Shown: piece by piece, positions 26,010 to 36,780 of the stretch
Numbering within the stretch: the stretch's first letter is position 1
How the letters are laid out: each line of letters begins with the position of its first letter
DNA from: Caedimonas sp.
Lineage (GTDB): Bacteria > Pseudomonadota > Alphaproteobacteria > Caedimonadales > Caedimonadaceae
Direction of reading: 5' to 3'
Length of the DNA: 64,000 nucleotides
Assembly (NCBI GenBank): GCA_016794245.1
Contig: JAEUKR010000047.1
Span: forward strand, 1 to 64,000
Program-made: the position numbers and the translations under genes
The notes under the pieces: model-generated
What the model was told of the DNA's origin: nothing
The model's database searches: none
Seen by the model: the letters and a program-made list of their open reading frames with translations, nothing else

Positions 26010-26846
26010 ATGAACAGATATGAGCTTCCAGACAGAAGCATGCGTCAGCAGGACGCCGAAACGCCCCTCTCCCCTTCCACAGAAGATCTTGAGAAAGAGT
26101 CCTGTGATTCCCTGAATCAATTTATGATGGGATTGCAAGCGAAAGGTTTGCGAAAATCTTATCGAAAACGCCCTGTCGTTCAAGGCGTAGACTTACAGGT
26201 GCAACGAGGAGAGGCCGTAGGTCTGTTGGGTCCGAACGGAGCAGGGAAAACCACCTGCTTTTCGATGATTGCCGGCCTTGTCACTCCCGATCAGGGAAAA
26301 ATTTATCTTGATGGTCATGACATCAGTAACCTTCCCATGTATCGACGGGCACGTTTGGGGATTGGTTATCTCCCCCAGGAAGCATCCATTTTTCGGGGAT
26401 TAACGGTTGAAGACAATATTCGCGCCGTTTTACAAATCACGGAGCCTGACAAAGATCGACGGGAAGATATCCTGAACAACTTGCTCTCTGAATTTATGAT
26501 TACACATTTGCGTCGTTCTTCTGCGCTTACTCTCTCAGGGGGAGAGCGCCGACGGGTGGAAATCGCCAGAGCGCTTGCAACACATCCTCACTTTATTATG
26601 CTCGATGAACCCCTTGCGGGCATTGATCCCATCGCTGTACACGACATTCGTGAGCTGATTTCTCATCTCAAAGATCGTGATATCGGCGTTCTGATCACAG
26701 ACCATAATGTACGCGAGACGCTTGATATCGTTGATAGAGCGTATATCATAAATGAAGGGTATGTTTTAATGGAGGGCAGCCCTTCCGATATTATCGCAGA
26801 TAAAAATGTAAGGCGTGTCTATTTGGGAGAAGGCTTCAAACTTTAG
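26010..26846 (+). CDS. lptB: LPS export ABC transporter ATP-binding protein LptB
   Basis: The 278-residue ATPase has Walker A GLLGPNGAGKTTCFS, the Q-loop LPQEASIFRGLT, signature LSGGERRRVEIARAL, Walker B FIMLDEPLAGIDP and the switch His in ITDHNVRETL, the pattern of LptB. It powers LPS extraction with LptF/G, which are not in the window. The ATG at 26010 has AGGAG about 10 nt upstream; the frame to 25926 would start inside the MITE. About 37 residues precede the ABC core, so the ATG near 26124 is a possible alternative. rpoN, which usually follows, is missing. Confidence 0.93.
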   Translation: MNRYELPDRSMRQQDAETPLSPSTEDLEKESCDSLNQFMMGLQAKGLRKSYRKRPVVQGVDLQVQRGEAVGLLGPNGAGKTTCFSMIAGLVTPDQGKIYLDGHDISNLPMYRRARLGIGYLPQEASIFRGLTVEDNIRAVLQITEPDKDRREDILNNLLSEFMITHLRRSSALTLSGGERRRVEIARALATHPHFIMLDEPLAGIDPIAVHDIRELISHLKDRDIGVLITDHNVRETLDIVDRAYIINEGYVLMEGSPSDIIADKNVRRVYLGEGFKL

Positions 26847-27224
26847 CGAGGCTGAATGACCGCCTTGTCATGTCTGGAACACCAGAAAGCCCTATCCTAT
26901 ACAAATCTTGAAATCGTTTGGGGATAGACAGGCAAACTAAAAGCGACCAAGAAACCACAGCGTATGCAAAGGACTTGAGGATTGCGTGCGCGTTTTTAAT
27001 GATAACATCACCCGACAGAATCAGGCTAAGAAGGAAATCTGATAAATCATACAAGTTCTTGAGAGTTTGCACATGAAGGGTTATGATAAGAAGGTGAAAG
27101 AATGATGGTATAAAGAGATGGAAAAAACAGGTCAAGCATGTGAGCGGGACGAAGCCCTTAGATCTCGAAGCGCTTTGGGTACGCTGTGATTGCCAAGATA
27201 TTTTTAGCAAAATGAGGATATAAA
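26847..27224. other. 378-nt gap where rpoN would be expected; fragment of the dispersed repeat
   Basis: No gene is supported here. CTATACAAATCTTGAAATCG and TTTGGGGATAG at about 26897-26927 match one end of the dispersed palindromic repeat (copy R). Around 27140-27185, GAGCGGGACGAAGCCC and TTTGGGTACGC may be a second worn copy. I see no trace of RpoN motifs. Confidence 0.5.
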
Positions 27225-27797
27225 ATGACTGTATCTGTATCGGGTCGCCATGTTGAAATAAGTGAGGCTTTTCGGAACCACGTATTGGATGGATTGAACG
27301 ACTTATGGCAAAAACATCATATGACCCCCGTCGAAGCGCATGTTGTCCTTTCAAGGCAAGGGCATTCTTTCATCTGTGATGTCTCGGCAAAGATTGGGAA
27401 AAATGCTTCCTTGCGGTGTCAGGGTCAAGGAGACAAAGGATATGCAAGTTTTGATAATGCCCTTGTTATCCTGACGCAACGTCTGAGACGCCATCGTAAA
27501 AAAATCAAGGATCTTCACCATCATAGCGGATATGATAAAAACAGTTCCTTTTCCCTTTACGTGTTGAATGGCGCTGCTCCTGAAGAAACGGAAGATGAGC
27601 TTACAAACGATCATGCGGCTGCAATTATCGCTGAGGTGAAAACAGACATTCCTTTGCTCTCTGTCAGCGAGGCCGTGATGGATCTGGATCTGAACGACCG
27701 AGAAGCTTTTGTCTTTCAGAATAAAACACATCATAAACTTAATGTGATTTACCGTAGGCGTGATGGTCATATTGGATGGATCGACCCTGGCATTTAG
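27225..27797 (+). CDS. hpf: Ribosome hibernation promoting factor, long form
   Basis: The 190-residue protein has the N-terminal S30AE domain (SVSGRHVEISEAFRNHVLDGL, about 1-100) and the C-terminal dimerisation domain of long HPF (EAFVFQNKTHHKLNVIYRR, GHIGWIDPG), with a linker between. The long form alone can pair 70S ribosomes into 100S dimers in stationary phase. It lies downstream of lptB as in other alphaproteobacteria, but rpoN before it and ptsN after it are absent. Confidence 0.92.
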   Translation: MTVSVSGRHVEISEAFRNHVLDGLNDLWQKHHMTPVEAHVVLSRQGHSFICDVSAKIGKNASLRCQGQGDKGYASFDNALVILTQRLRRHRKKIKDLHHHSGYDKNSSFSLYVLNGAAPEETEDELTNDHAAAIIAEVKTDIPLLSVSEAVMDLDLNDREAFVFQNKTHHKLNVIYRRRDGHIGWIDPGI

Positions 27798-27868
27798 TAT
27801 GTAGTAATAAAAGAGCCGCCTTTTCCTTTATATGCGCGTAAGCAAAGGTGAGATACACGTTATTCTGA

Positions 27869-28615
27869 TTACCGTTTTATCCCTTGATGGATGGCGACGA
27901 TGCCTCCTGAAAGACTTTGCACCTGAACAGCCTCAAAGCCTGCTTGGCGAATTTCAACCGCCAGTTGTTGTTGATCGGGGAATTGAGCAATACTTTCAAC
28001 AAGATATTGATAAGCGTCCCGGTCTTGACCGATCCATGCTCCAAAACGCGGAATAAGGGAAAAGTTGTAAAAATGATAAAGTTCTTTGAGACCCGGCACA
28101 TGAACCTTGGAAAACTCAAGACAAAAGAATTTTCCTCCTGACTTCAGGACACGAAAAGCTTCCCGCAAAGCCTCTTCACGAAAGGTCACATTACGAAGAC
28201 CAAAAGCAATTGAATACAGATCAAAGCTTGACGCGGTAAAGGGTAAAACGCTCGCGTCTCCACACACCCACTCCAGATTTTTCACGATTCCACGATCCAA
28301 GGCTCGGTCTCGCCCCACTTCGATCATGCCTGGGTTCATATCGCAGACAGTCACATGACTTTGCGTGCAGGCTTGAAGGAACCGAAAGGCGATATCACCG
28401 GTGCCACCTGCAACATCCAGAAGATGTGTTTGGGCAGATGGTCTCATCGTGTGAATGAGCTGATTTTTCCAAAAACGATGGATTCCTCCACTCATGACGT
28501 CATTCATTAAATCATAGCGCCGGGCAACGCGATGAAAAACATCGTTAACAAGACGGGTTTTCTCGGCAGGCGAGACCTCCTGAAAACCAAAAGTTGTCGG
28601 CTTTGGCTCTTGCAC
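27869..28615 (-). CDS. ubiE: Ubiquinone/menaquinone C-methyltransferase UbiE
   Basis: The 248-residue SAM methyltransferase has the UbiE signatures YDLMNDVMSGGIHRFWKNQL, LLDVAGGTGDIAFRFL (SAM loop) and the post-motif DLYSIAFGLRNVTFREEAL, EFSKVHVPGLKELYHFYNFSLIP. It methylates the benzoquinol ring in ubiquinone synthesis. It starts at the ATG at 28615 and diverges from mutM, with a dispersed repeat between them. Confidence 0.94.
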   Translation of the reverse strand: MQEPKPTTFGFQEVSPAEKTRLVNDVFHRVARRYDLMNDVMSGGIHRFWKNQLIHTMRPSAQTHLLDVAGGTGDIAFRFLQACTQSHVTVCDMNPGMIEVGRDRALDRGIVKNLEWVCGDASVLPFTASSFDLYSIAFGLRNVTFREEALREAFRVLKSGGKFFCLEFSKVHVPGLKELYHFYNFSLIPRFGAWIGQDRDAYQYLVESIAQFPDQQQLAVEIRQAGFEAVQVQSLSGGIVAIHQGIKR

Positions 28616-28678
28616 GAATATGTCGATTCTTTCGTTAAGGCTTCACTTAATTGATAAAAACGTTTACAAACTATAATG

Positions 28679-28800
28679 CATATCCAAAAGATTTCAAGAG
28701 TTGAGGACGCAGACACGCGATGAATAGCGCGCGACGTGCCTGAAGAAATCCGAAAAGAATCGCAAACGCCAGCGTCCCTAAATCCTGAAAAGTGAAGGTG
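28679..28800 (+). repeat. Dispersed palindromic repeat, copy G (diverged, about 122 nt)
   Basis: A worn copy in the divergent gap between ubiE and mutM: TATCCAAAAGATTTCAAGAG at the left, GCAGACACGCGATGAATAGC in the first half, and AAATCCTGAAAAGTGAAGGT at the right. The terminal TATACCC/GGGTATA are eroded. Confidence 0.55.
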
Positions 28801-28834
28801 AGAGATCGGTTTTTTTGACGAGCGAGAGAATCAA

Positions 28835-29722
28835 ATGCCTGAACTTCCCGAAGTTGAAACGATTCGTCGTGAAATGAAAAACGTTCTTTTGGGACAAACA
28901 ATCCGAAAGATCGAGATTTCAGAAAGGCGCCTGAGAACGCTCATCCCTCTTGGCTTTGAGCAGGATCTTGAAAACCTGACCATCTCTTCCGTTGGTCGAC
29001 GCGCCAAGTATATTCTGACAGGTTTTGAAAAAACATCTCTCACGCTTGTTATACACTTGGGGATGTCCGGGCGCGTTTTTCTTCCCCTGCCCTCTTCTCA
29101 TCATCATCCCCCAGAGCGCCAGAAGCATGAACATGTCATCTTTACCTTTGACTCAGGGCAACAGATGCGGTTTTTTGATCCACGGCGCTTTGGCTCAATG
29201 ACACTTGGTTTGACGCCTGAGTCCCTTTTTCAAGGGGTAGGACCTGAACCATTGTCGGAAGAATTTGATGCAACTATCCTAAAGGCCGCTCTTTTCAACA
29301 AAAAAACCTCAATCAAAGCCGCTCTCCTCGATCAGCGTGTGGTTGCAGGACTCGGCAATATTTATGTTTGTGAAGCTCTTCATATGGCTCGCATCCACCC
29401 TGAAAGGTTGGCCAAAGATCTGGTCCCGGATGAACACAGCGCGTTGGTCATTGCGATCAAGGATGTACTGCACAAAGCGATCGCCGCGGGAGGTTCCACT
29501 TTGCGGGATTATAAACGTACTGATTGCGAGGCTGGAGCCTTTCAACATCATTTCAAGGTCTACAATCAGAGAGGAAAGAATTGTCCAAGCTGCCACGAAA
29601 ATGCCATTGAACGCATTCGCCAATCTGGCAGATCCACTTATTTTTGTAAAAGCTGCCAATCTTATGATAACCCGTTTGATAGCAAAATGATTTCAGAAGT
29701 CTGGCAGGTAAAGAAGTCGTGA
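28835..29722 (+). CDS. mutM: Formamidopyrimidine-DNA glycosylase MutM (Fpg)
   Basis: The 295-residue protein begins MPELPEVETIRREM, exposing the catalytic Pro2-Glu3; it has the helix-two-turn-helix region (LLDQRVVAGLGNIYVCEALH) and a C-terminal zinc finger with C-x2-C pairs (CPSCHENAIERIRQ, YFCKSCQ). It excises oxidised purines such as 8-oxoguanine. With mutT and ogt it adds to the DNA-damage group in this window. Confidence 0.95.
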   Translation: MPELPEVETIRREMKNVLLGQTIRKIEISERRLRTLIPLGFEQDLENLTISSVGRRAKYILTGFEKTSLTLVIHLGMSGRVFLPLPSSHHHPPERQKHEHVIFTFDSGQQMRFFDPRRFGSMTLGLTPESLFQGVGPEPLSEEFDATILKAALFNKKTSIKAALLDQRVVAGLGNIYVCEALHMARIHPERLAKDLVPDEHSALVIAIKDVLHKAIAAGGSTLRDYKRTDCEAGAFQHHFKVYNQRGKNCPSCHENAIERIRQSGRSTYFCKSCQSYDNPFDSKMISEVWQVKKS

Positions 29723-29876
29723 ACTTCGTGCGACCGCTTATAAGATTTCATCATCAGAAATCACAAGAAGCATATTTTGCAAAATCGACCCTATGCCTGA
29801 ACTTTAAAAAGGACTATGATAGGGCGATAGCTAAAAACGTTGGTTGAAAGAACGATAAAACGGGAAAACAAGAGAA

Positions 29877-30242
29877 ATGGCCGACCTGTTAAAAGAGTAT
29901 CTGCCTATTTTTATTTTTATCGGCATTGCGCTTGGTTTGTCCGTGTTCATCCTTCTGCTTTCCTATTTTCGCGCTCCGCTCAAGCCCGATCCTGAAAAAC
30001 TTTCTCCGTATGAGTGTGGCTTTGACGCTTTTTCAGATGCGCGCATAAAATTTGATGTGCGATTTTATCTTATCGCCATTCTCTTTATCATCTTCGATCT
30101 GGAAGTTGCTTTTCTTTTTCCCTGGGCCATCAGCTTACGGGAAATTGGTATGACCGGCTTTTGGGCAATGATGATATTTCTGGGTATTTTAACGGTTGGT
30201 TTTATTTACGAATGGAAGAAGGGAGCGCTTGAGTGGGAGTAA
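29877..30242 (+). CDS. nuoA: NADH-quinone oxidoreductase subunit A
   Basis: This 121-residue membrane protein has three hydrophobic helices and the conserved loop segments [25 protein letters not shown] and [12 protein letters not shown] typical of NuoA/ND3. It is the first gene of the nuo run and lies at the membrane-arm/Q-site interface. The ATG is preceded by AAGAGAA. The operon runs A-I with overlaps. Confidence 0.95.
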   Translation: MADLLKEYLPIFIFIGIALGLSVFILLLSYFRAPLKPDPEKLSPYECGFDAFSDARIKFDVRFYLIAILFIIFDLEVAFLFPWAISLREIGMTGFWAMMIFLGILTVGFIYEWKKGALEWE

Positions 30243-30790
30243 CAAAACCGTTTATGCCGCCAGAAAACGGGCATGACGATGATCTGGCGCGTGCCCTTTA
30301 TGATAACACAAACGAGCGTGGATATATCCTCACACAGGTTGATAAACTGGTGCATTGGGCGCAGGCTGGATCGCTTTGGCCGATGACCTTTGGGCTTGCC
30401 TGCTGCGCCGTCGAAATGATGCAGACAGCCGCAAGCCGTTACGACATTGACCGCTTCGGCCTGGTCTTCAGACCCAGCCCGCGCCAATCCGACGTCATGA
30501 TCGTGGCGGGTACCCTGACCAATAAAATGGCCCCTGCCCTCCGCAAGGTTTATGATCAAATGCCGGAACCACGGTGGGTTATTTCGATGGGTTCCTGTGC
30601 CAACGGCGGTGGTTATTATCACTATTCCTATTCCGTCGTTCGGGGGTGTGATCGCATCATTCCTGTGGATATTTATGTTCCGGGATGCCCCCCCACCGCA
30701 GAAGCGCTGCTTTATGGAATTTTTCAGCTTCAACAAAAAATTCGCGGTCGGAAGACTTTTGTGCGCCCTCTCGATGGAGTCTCGGCATAA
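30233..30790 (+). CDS. nuoB: NADH-quinone oxidoreductase subunit B
   Basis: The 185-residue subunit holds the N2 cluster ligands: two adjacent Cys in [14 protein letters not shown], one in [15 protein letters not shown] and one in [15 protein letters not shown]. It starts at GTG 30233 with AGGGAG upstream and overlaps nuoA by 10 nt. N2 passes electrons to ubiquinone. Confidence 0.96.
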   Translation: MGVTKPFMPPENGHDDDLARALYDNTNERGYILTQVDKLVHWAQAGSLWPMTFGLACCAVEMMQTAASRYDIDRFGLVFRPSPRQSDVMIVAGTLTNKMAPALRKVYDQMPEPRWVISMGSCANGGGYYHYSYSVVRGCDRIIPVDIYVPGCPPTAEALLYGIFQLQQKIRGRKTFVRPLDGVSA

Positions 30791-31419
30791 TGTCTCCTGG
30801 AGAAATGGCCTGCAAACTTGCAAACACCTTTGGGGAAGACTGTCTCTCTCATCACATCTGGCGGGATGAATTGACTCTGACGGTTCAAAGTCATTCCATC
30901 GCCAAAATCCTGACGTACCTTCGCGATCACGGCGATTATCTTTTCAAGCAACTGATCGATCTTTGCGGCGTCGACTATCCCGATCGCGTCCAAAGATTTG
31001 AGGTCGTCTATCACTTGTTGAGCCTGAAATACAATCGCCGTCTTCGGCTCAAGGTTTATACGGACGAGAAAACGCCGATACCGTCGGCAACTTCGATCTA
31101 TAGTTCCGCTAACTGGTGGGAACGTGAAGCGTGGGATCTGTTCGGAATTCAATTTGAAGGCCATCCTGATTTGCGGCGTCTTTTGACGGATTACGGTTTT
31201 GAAGGCCACCCTCTCAGAAAAGATTTTCCGCTGACGGGCTATGTGGAAGTGCATTACGATGACGAACAAAAACGGGTAGTTTATGATCAGGTGCAATTGC
31301 CTCAAGCGTATCGAAATTTCGATTTCCTGAGTCCCTGGGAAGGCATGACGCCTCTCTTGCCAGGAGACGAGAAAGCAACAGACGGAAAAGCGATCGACAA
31401 GAAAGAAGATGTTGCATGA
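30790..31419 (+). CDS. nuoC: NADH-quinone oxidoreductase subunit C
   Basis: A 209-residue 30-kDa subunit with the family signature [21 protein letters not shown] and [16 protein letters not shown]. The ATG at 30790 shares its A with the nuoB stop (TAATG). The longer frame upstream lies inside nuoB. The C-terminal tail is Lys/Asp rich. NuoC is separate from NuoD here, unlike the fused NuoCD of E. coli. Confidence 0.94.
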   Translation: MSPGEMACKLANTFGEDCLSHHIWRDELTLTVQSHSIAKILTYLRDHGDYLFKQLIDLCGVDYPDRVQRFEVVYHLLSLKYNRRLRLKVYTDEKTPIPSATSIYSSANWWEREAWDLFGIQFEGHPDLRRLLTDYGFEGHPLRKDFPLTGYVEVHYDDEQKRVVYDQVQLPQAYRNFDFLSPWEGMTPLLPGDEKATDGKAIDKKEDVA

Positions 31420-32603
31420 GCGCCAACCAGGACACCAAAAGCTATTCGTATTGTCTCAACTTTGGCCCCCAGCACCCTGCTGCTCATGGCGTCCTGCGCC
31501 TTATTCTGGAAATGGATGGAGAAGTCATTACCCGCGCCGATCCCCATATCGGGTTTTTGCATCGAGGGACGGAAAAGCTGATCGAGCACAAGACATATCT
31601 TCAGGCGTTGCCTTATTTTGATCGCCTCGATTATGTCTCTCCCCTGTGTCAGGAGCATGCTTTTGCCCTGGCCGTCGAACGTCTCCTGGGATTGACGGTT
31701 CCGCTGCGCGGTCAGTACATTCGGGTACTGTTTTCAGAAATCACGAGAGTACTGAATCATTTACTCAATATCACGACATTCGCGCTCGATTGCGGCGCCA
31801 TGACTCCCTTTCTGTGGGGATTCGAGGATCGGGAATGTTTGATGGAGTTTTACGAAAGAGTCTCTGGCGCACGTCTTCATGCGAACTACTTTCGGCCTGG
31901 CGGCGTTCATCGGGATATGCCCGCAGGGCTTGCCGAGGATATTCAGGCTTTCTTCACAAAATTTCCTCAACATCTCGATGATATGGAAAACCTGTTGACT
32001 GACAATCGTATTTTTAAACAGCGGACCGTCGATATTGGGATTGTGACGCCAGAGCAAGCGCTCGATTGGGGTTTTACAGGTCCTATGCTGCGGGCTTCGG
32101 GGATTCCGTGGGATCTCAGACGATCGCAGCCGTATGACGTGTATAGTCACCTGAAGTTTCTTGTTCCTACCGGTGAAAATGGCGATTGCTATGATCGCTA
32201 TCTTGTACGTATGGCAGAGATGCGTGAAAGCGTGTCGATTATCATGCAATGCCTTGAACAGATGCCTGAAGGCCCCGTGATGACGTCTGATCGCAAGGTG
32301 GCGCCTCCTCCGCGGGCTGAGATGAAACAGTCGATGGAGGCGCTTATTCATCACTTTAAACTTTATACGGAAGGCTATCATGTGCCGTCAGGGGAAACAT
32401 ACGTCTGTGTCGAGGCTCCCAAGGGAGAATTCGGCGTTTATCTTGTTTCCGATGGTACAAACAAACCTTATCGCTGCAAGATTCGAGCACCCAGCTTTGC
32501 TTTTCTACAGGGAACGGATTTTATGTCAAAGGGGCATATGCTTGCAGATGCCGTTGCGATCATTGGCTCAATGGATATTGTGTTTGGAGAAATCGATCGG
32601 TGA
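31416..32603 (+). CDS. nuoD: NADH-quinone oxidoreductase subunit D
   Basis: The 395-residue 49-kDa subunit has [38 protein letters not shown] and the C-terminal [25 protein letters not shown] of the hydrogenase-large-subunit-like fold. It shapes the quinone-binding pocket with NuoB. It overlaps nuoC by 4 nt (ATGA). Confidence 0.96.
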   Translation: MSANQDTKSYSYCLNFGPQHPAAHGVLRLILEMDGEVITRADPHIGFLHRGTEKLIEHKTYLQALPYFDRLDYVSPLCQEHAFALAVERLLGLTVPLRGQYIRVLFSEITRVLNHLLNITTFALDCGAMTPFLWGFEDRECLMEFYERVSGARLHANYFRPGGVHRDMPAGLAEDIQAFFTKFPQHLDDMENLLTDNRIFKQRTVDIGIVTPEQALDWGFTGPMLRASGIPWDLRRSQPYDVYSHLKFLVPTGENGDCYDRYLVRMAEMRESVSIIMQCLEQMPEGPVMTSDRKVAPPPRAEMKQSMEALIHHFKLYTEGYHVPSGETYVCVEAPKGEFGVYLVSDGTNKPYRCKIRAPSFAFLQGTDFMSKGHMLADAVAIIGSMDIVFGEIDR

Positions 32604-33298
32604 AAAAACAATTAACCGCGCAGGGAAAGCCTTTTGAATTTACGCCGGAAAACCTTGAGAAAGCCGCGGCTCTGATCATGCGCTATCCAGAGGGACGACA
32701 GGGAAGCGCTCTTGTTCCCCTGCTCGATCTGGCGCAACGCCAGACGGGAGGATGGCTCCCCCAGGAAGCGATCGAATATGTCGCCCGCTATCTGGGTCTT
32801 TCTTTTATGCAGGGCTATGAAGTGGCGAGCTTTTATTCGATGTTCAATCTTTCTCCGGTTGGAAAATATTTTGTCCAGGTTTGTACGACGACTCCCTGTC
32901 AATTGAGGGGGGCGATGGACGTTCTGAAAGCCTGTGATGACTTTATGGGTGGCGGTTTCGGCGTTCCTCAAGGCCAACCGAGCAACAATGACGGTCTCTT
33001 TTCCGTCTGTGAGGTAGAGTGTCTGGGCGCCTGCGTCAATGGGCCTGTCGTACAGATCAATGACGCCTATTACGAGGATCTTGATAGTGTGAAAATGACA
33101 GAGATTCTTTGCATGCTTAAAATGGGAAAGACCGTTGATTCCGGTTCACAAATCGGACGTCAGGGTTCGGCTCCTGAAGGAGGCCCCCAAGTCTTGAAGT
33201 TTGATTCTGACTCTACGCCCAATCCTGATTCTGAATTTACAGAATCTATCGCGAACATGGATACGGATATAGATGTAGATAAAGGACGAACCTTGTAA
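32600..33298 (+). CDS. nuoE: NADH-quinone oxidoreductase subunit E
   Basis: The 232-residue thioredoxin-fold subunit binds a [2Fe-2S] cluster (N1a): [10 protein letters not shown] gives two Cys, and [23 protein letters not shown] gives two more. It starts with GTG at 32600, overlapping nuoD. The last 50 residues are a low-complexity acidic tail with [11 protein letters not shown], longer than in most relatives. Confidence 0.94.
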   Translation: MKKQLTAQGKPFEFTPENLEKAAALIMRYPEGRQGSALVPLLDLAQRQTGGWLPQEAIEYVARYLGLSFMQGYEVASFYSMFNLSPVGKYFVQVCTTTPCQLRGAMDVLKACDDFMGGGFGVPQGQPSNNDGLFSVCEVECLGACVNGPVVQINDAYYEDLDSVKMTEILCMLKMGKTVDSGSQIGRQGSAPEGGPQVLKFDSDSTPNPDSEFTESIANMDTDIDVDKGRTL

Positions 33299-34563
33299 TG
33301 CTTAAAGATAAAGATCGAATCTTTACCAACCTTTATGGTCAGCGGGACTGGCAATTGAAGGGCGCGCGTGCGCGTGGGGACTGGCAAGGAACGGGTGACC
33401 TGATCAGACAAAAAAACCGTGAAGGGATTATTCAGGACGTCATCGCATCGGGTCTGAGGGGTCGAAGTGGCGCCGGTTTTCCCACGGGCAAAAAATGGAC
33501 TCTTCTGCCTCCTCTTGGCTCTTTACCGCGTTATCTGGTGATCAATGCGGACGAAAGCGAGCCGGGGACATGCAAAGATCGTGATATTCTGCGCTATGAG
33601 CCTCATAAACTGATTGAAGGCGCGTTGCTCTCAAGCTTTGCGATTCACGCGCACCACGCCTATATTTATATCCGAGGCGAGTATTATCGCGAAGCTGAAC
33701 ATTTACAATACGCCATAGATGAAGCGTATGACGCGCGTCTGTTGGGAAAGGATGCCGCAGGATCAGGCTGGGATTTTGATCTTTATATCCATCGGGGCGC
33801 CGGCGCTTACATTTGCGGCGAAGAGACCGCCTTACTGGAGAGTCTAGAAGGACACAAGGGTTTGCCTCGGTTGAAACCTCCCTTTCCTGCGGTGATGGGC
33901 CTTTATGGTTGTCCTACCATCATCAATAATGTCGAAACGATCGCGGTTGTGCCGACCCTTCTTCGGCGTGGCGCTTCGTGGTTTTCCAGCATAGGCACGC
34001 CCCAAAGTACAGGCACAAAAATCTTTTGTATCTCTGGTCATGTCAATAAACCCTGCAATGTGGAAGAAGCTCTTGGAATTCCGCTCAGGACGCTGATTGA
34101 AACGTATGCGGGTGGCGTTCGCGGCGGCTGGGATAACCTGCTTGCCGTGATCCCCGGCGGTTCTTCGGTTCAGCTCATCCCGAAAGAGGTTTGCGATACA
34201 GTCACCATGGACTATGAATCGCTGCACACGCAAAAGAGCGGCTTGGGAACGGCCGGGGTTATCGTGATGGATAAAACGACGGATATTCTTCAGGCCATAA
34301 CCCGCATTGCCAGATTTTACATGCATGAAAGCTGTGGTCAATGCACGCCCTGTCGTGAAGGAACGGGGTGGATGTGGCGGATGTTGACGCGATTGTCGAA
34401 AGGTGAAGGATCAAGCGCGGATATTGATCTGCTTCTTGACGTCACACATCAGATTGAAGGACATACGATTTGTGGCTTGGGGGAAGCTGCGGCGTGGCCA
34501 ATCCAGGGCCTTGTCCGACACTTCAGGAAAGAGATCGAACAGCGGCAGAGGAAAGCGGCGTGA
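33298..34563 (+). CDS. nuoF: NADH-quinone oxidoreductase subunit F
   Basis: The 421-residue flavoprotein has the NADH/FMN-binding motifs [16 protein letters not shown] and [19 protein letters not shown] and the [4Fe-4S] N3 ligands in [15 protein letters not shown] plus [12 protein letters not shown]. It oxidises NADH and passes electrons to the Fe-S chain. It overlaps the nuoE stop by one base. Confidence 0.97.
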   Translation: MLKDKDRIFTNLYGQRDWQLKGARARGDWQGTGDLIRQKNREGIIQDVIASGLRGRSGAGFPTGKKWTLLPPLGSLPRYLVINADESEPGTCKDRDILRYEPHKLIEGALLSSFAIHAHHAYIYIRGEYYREAEHLQYAIDEAYDARLLGKDAAGSGWDFDLYIHRGAGAYICGEETALLESLEGHKGLPRLKPPFPAVMGLYGCPTIINNVETIAVVPTLLRRGASWFSSIGTPQSTGTKIFCISGHVNKPCNVEEALGIPLRTLIETYAGGVRGGWDNLLAVIPGGSSVQLIPKEVCDTVTMDYESLHTQKSGLGTAGVIVMDKTTDILQAITRIARFYMHESCGQCTPCREGTGWMWRMLTRLSKGEGSSADIDLLLDVTHQIEGHTICGLGEAAAWPIQGLVRHFRKEIEQRQRKAA

Positions 34564-34587
34564 GGCAGGATAAAACGGCAAAAGAAC

Positions 34588-36780
34588 ATGGCAAAAAAAG
34601 ATAATAGTCAAACGATGGTCAAATTAAAGATTGATAACCAGGAGATCGAGGTTCCTGAAGGAACTACCGTTTTGCAAGCGGCACAGCGGCTGAACATTGA
34701 AGTACCCGTCTTTTGTTATCATCCCCGTTTGGCGATTGCCGGCAACTGTCGGATGTGTCTGGTTGAGATGGAAAAGTCGCCCAAGCCGATTGCAAGTTGC
34801 GCCATGCCAGCCACCGAGGGCATGGTTATTTATACGCATACGCCCATGGTTGAAAAGGCCCGTCGCGGTGTGCTGGAATTTCTGCTCATCAATCATCCTC
34901 TGGACTGCCCCATTTGCGATCAGGGGGGGGAATGCGATCTCCAGGACATCACGATGTCCTATGGCCCTTCGATGAGCCGTTTTAAAGAAAACAAGCGCGT
35001 CGTCCCGGAAAAGCCAATGGGTCCCCTGATCAAGACGTTTATGACCCGCTGCATTCACTGCATGCGCTGTGTCCGATTCGCCAACGATATCGCGGGGGTT
35101 CGCGAGCTTGGCGCGGTGGGACGGGGAGAAGACGTTGAAATCACAAGTTATCTGGATCAGTCCATCACGTCGGAACTTTCCGGCAACATGGTTGATATCT
35201 GCCCTGTCGGCGCCCTGACCTCCCGTCCCTATTCCTTCAAGGGACGCCCCTGGGATCTTGTCAAGACAGAGTCGATTGATGTCATGGATGCCGTAGGAAG
35301 CAACATTCGCATTGACACGTACGGGATGAAGGTTATTCGCATTTTGCCCCGGCTTCATGAGGAGATTAATGAAGAGTGGATCTCGGACAAAACGCGCTAT
35401 GCCTGTGATGGTCTCGCGCGTCAACGTCTTGATTGTCCTTACGTGCGCAAGAACGGCAACCTTCAACCCGTCTCATGGGAAGAGGCGTTTGAAGTCATAC
35501 GCGAGAAAGTTTCACCCCTTAAGGGAACAGAGATGGCAGCATTGGCAGGGGATATGGCCGATGTCGAATCCATGATGGCGCTGAAAGATCTGATGATGAG
35601 ATTGAAATCGCCTCATATGGATTGCCGTCAGGACGGCGCCCTGTTCTTCCCGCGGCATCGGGCGAGTTATCTTTTTAATACGACGATTGCCGGTATTGAA
35701 TCAGCCGACATCTGTCTGATTATTGACAGCGCCGTTCGCCAGGAAGCTCCGTTGATTCATGCCCGTTTGCGCAAGAGATATCTGACGGGAGATTTTAAAG
35801 TCTTCTACCTGGGAGGCAAGCTCCCTGAGGATCGCGGCTTTACGTTCCCCGTTGAAAATCTGGGCGATGACCCTGCTGTCCTGAACAGGATTCTGGGGGG
35901 TACTCATCCTCTTGCAGGGTTCTTCAAACAGGCACAGCATCCGATGGTGATCATAGGTCAATCCGCTCTTCGCAGATCTGATGGTACCGCGATTCTGCAA
36001 AAATGCCAGAAAATCGCAGAAAAATTTAAACTGGTGAAAGAAGGCTGGAATGGCTTTAATGTGCTCCACCAGGCAGCGGCCCGTGTGGGAGGGTTGGATA
36101 TTGGATTTGTTCCGACCGATAAAGGATATGCGATGCGCGATATCCTGAAGGCTTGTCAGGAAGGAAAGATCAAGCTTCTTTACCTTTTAGGAGCGGATGA
36201 AATCGAGGCGCCGGCGTTTGGTGACGTCTTCGTCATTTATCAGGGACATCATGGCGATCGTGGCGCGCATCGTGCGGACGTGATCTTGCCGGGGGCGGCC
36301 TATAGCGAAAAAGAAGCGACCTATGTCAATACGGAAGGCCGTGTTCAGGTGACATCGCAAGCTTTATTCCCGCCAGGCGAAGCCAAGGAAGATTGGCGAA
36401 TCATTCGCGCCTTGTCGGAAAAACTGGGGGAGAGATTGCCCTATGACACACTTGCGGACGTCCGCCGAACCATGGTGTCCGTCAATCCGATTTTTGCCCG
36501 TATAGATGAAATCGTACCGGCCTCGTGGACGCCTGATTTTTCTCTTGAGGAAGGACAGGAACAGGACATGCAGAAAACGCGGAATAAACAGAAAGAGCAG
36601 AAAGAACCAAGAGCGAGAGAACTGATGAACGTCCCGTTTGCTTGCCATACCTTTAATTTTTATATGACCGATCCCATCTCGCGCGCTTCGGAAACAATGG
36701 CTACATGCATACGAGAATTAGCGCCAGACGATCACGTCTGCAAAGACTTAAAAAATTCACGGGGAGGAAAGCCTTTATGA
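34588..36780 (+). CDS. nuoG: NADH-quinone oxidoreductase subunit G
   Basis: The 730-residue subunit has an N-terminal ferredoxin domain ([23 protein letters not shown]), the His-containing cluster motif ([15 protein letters not shown]), two 4Fe-4S motifs ([17 protein letters not shown] and [14 protein letters not shown]) and a molybdopterin-oxidoreductase-like C-terminal half. The frame from the ATG at 34588 gives [17 protein letters not shown]; the ATG at 34615 is a possible alternative. A basic, Gln/Lys-rich stretch lies near residue 660. Confidence 0.95.
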   Translation: MAKKDNSQTMVKLKIDNQEIEVPEGTTVLQAAQRLNIEVPVFCYHPRLAIAGNCRMCLVEMEKSPKPIASCAMPATEGMVIYTHTPMVEKARRGVLEFLLINHPLDCPICDQGGECDLQDITMSYGPSMSRFKENKRVVPEKPMGPLIKTFMTRCIHCMRCVRFANDIAGVRELGAVGRGEDVEITSYLDQSITSELSGNMVDICPVGALTSRPYSFKGRPWDLVKTESIDVMDAVGSNIRIDTYGMKVIRILPRLHEEINEEWISDKTRYACDGLARQRLDCPYVRKNGNLQPVSWEEAFEVIREKVSPLKGTEMAALAGDMADVESMMALKDLMMRLKSPHMDCRQDGALFFPRHRASYLFNTTIAGIESADICLIIDSAVRQEAPLIHARLRKRYLTGDFKVFYLGGKLPEDRGFTFPVENLGDDPAVLNRILGGTHPLAGFFKQAQHPMVIIGQSALRRSDGTAILQKCQKIAEKFKLVKEGWNGFNVLHQAAARVGGLDIGFVPTDKGYAMRDILKACQEGKIKLLYLLGADEIEAPAFGDVFVIYQGHHGDRGAHRADVILPGAAYSEKEATYVNTEGRVQVTSQALFPPGEAKEDWRIIRALSEKLGERLPYDTLADVRRTMVSVNPIFARIDEIVPASWTPDFSLEEGQEQDMQKTRNKQKEQKEPRARELMNVPFACHTFNFYMTDPISRASETMATCIRELAPDDHVCKDLKNSRGGKPL

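Noticed and set aside
26836-27354. A 172-codon open frame on the minus strand between lptB and hpf
   Set aside because: It overlaps the start of hpf and has irregular composition with no family pattern. It looks like a chance frame.
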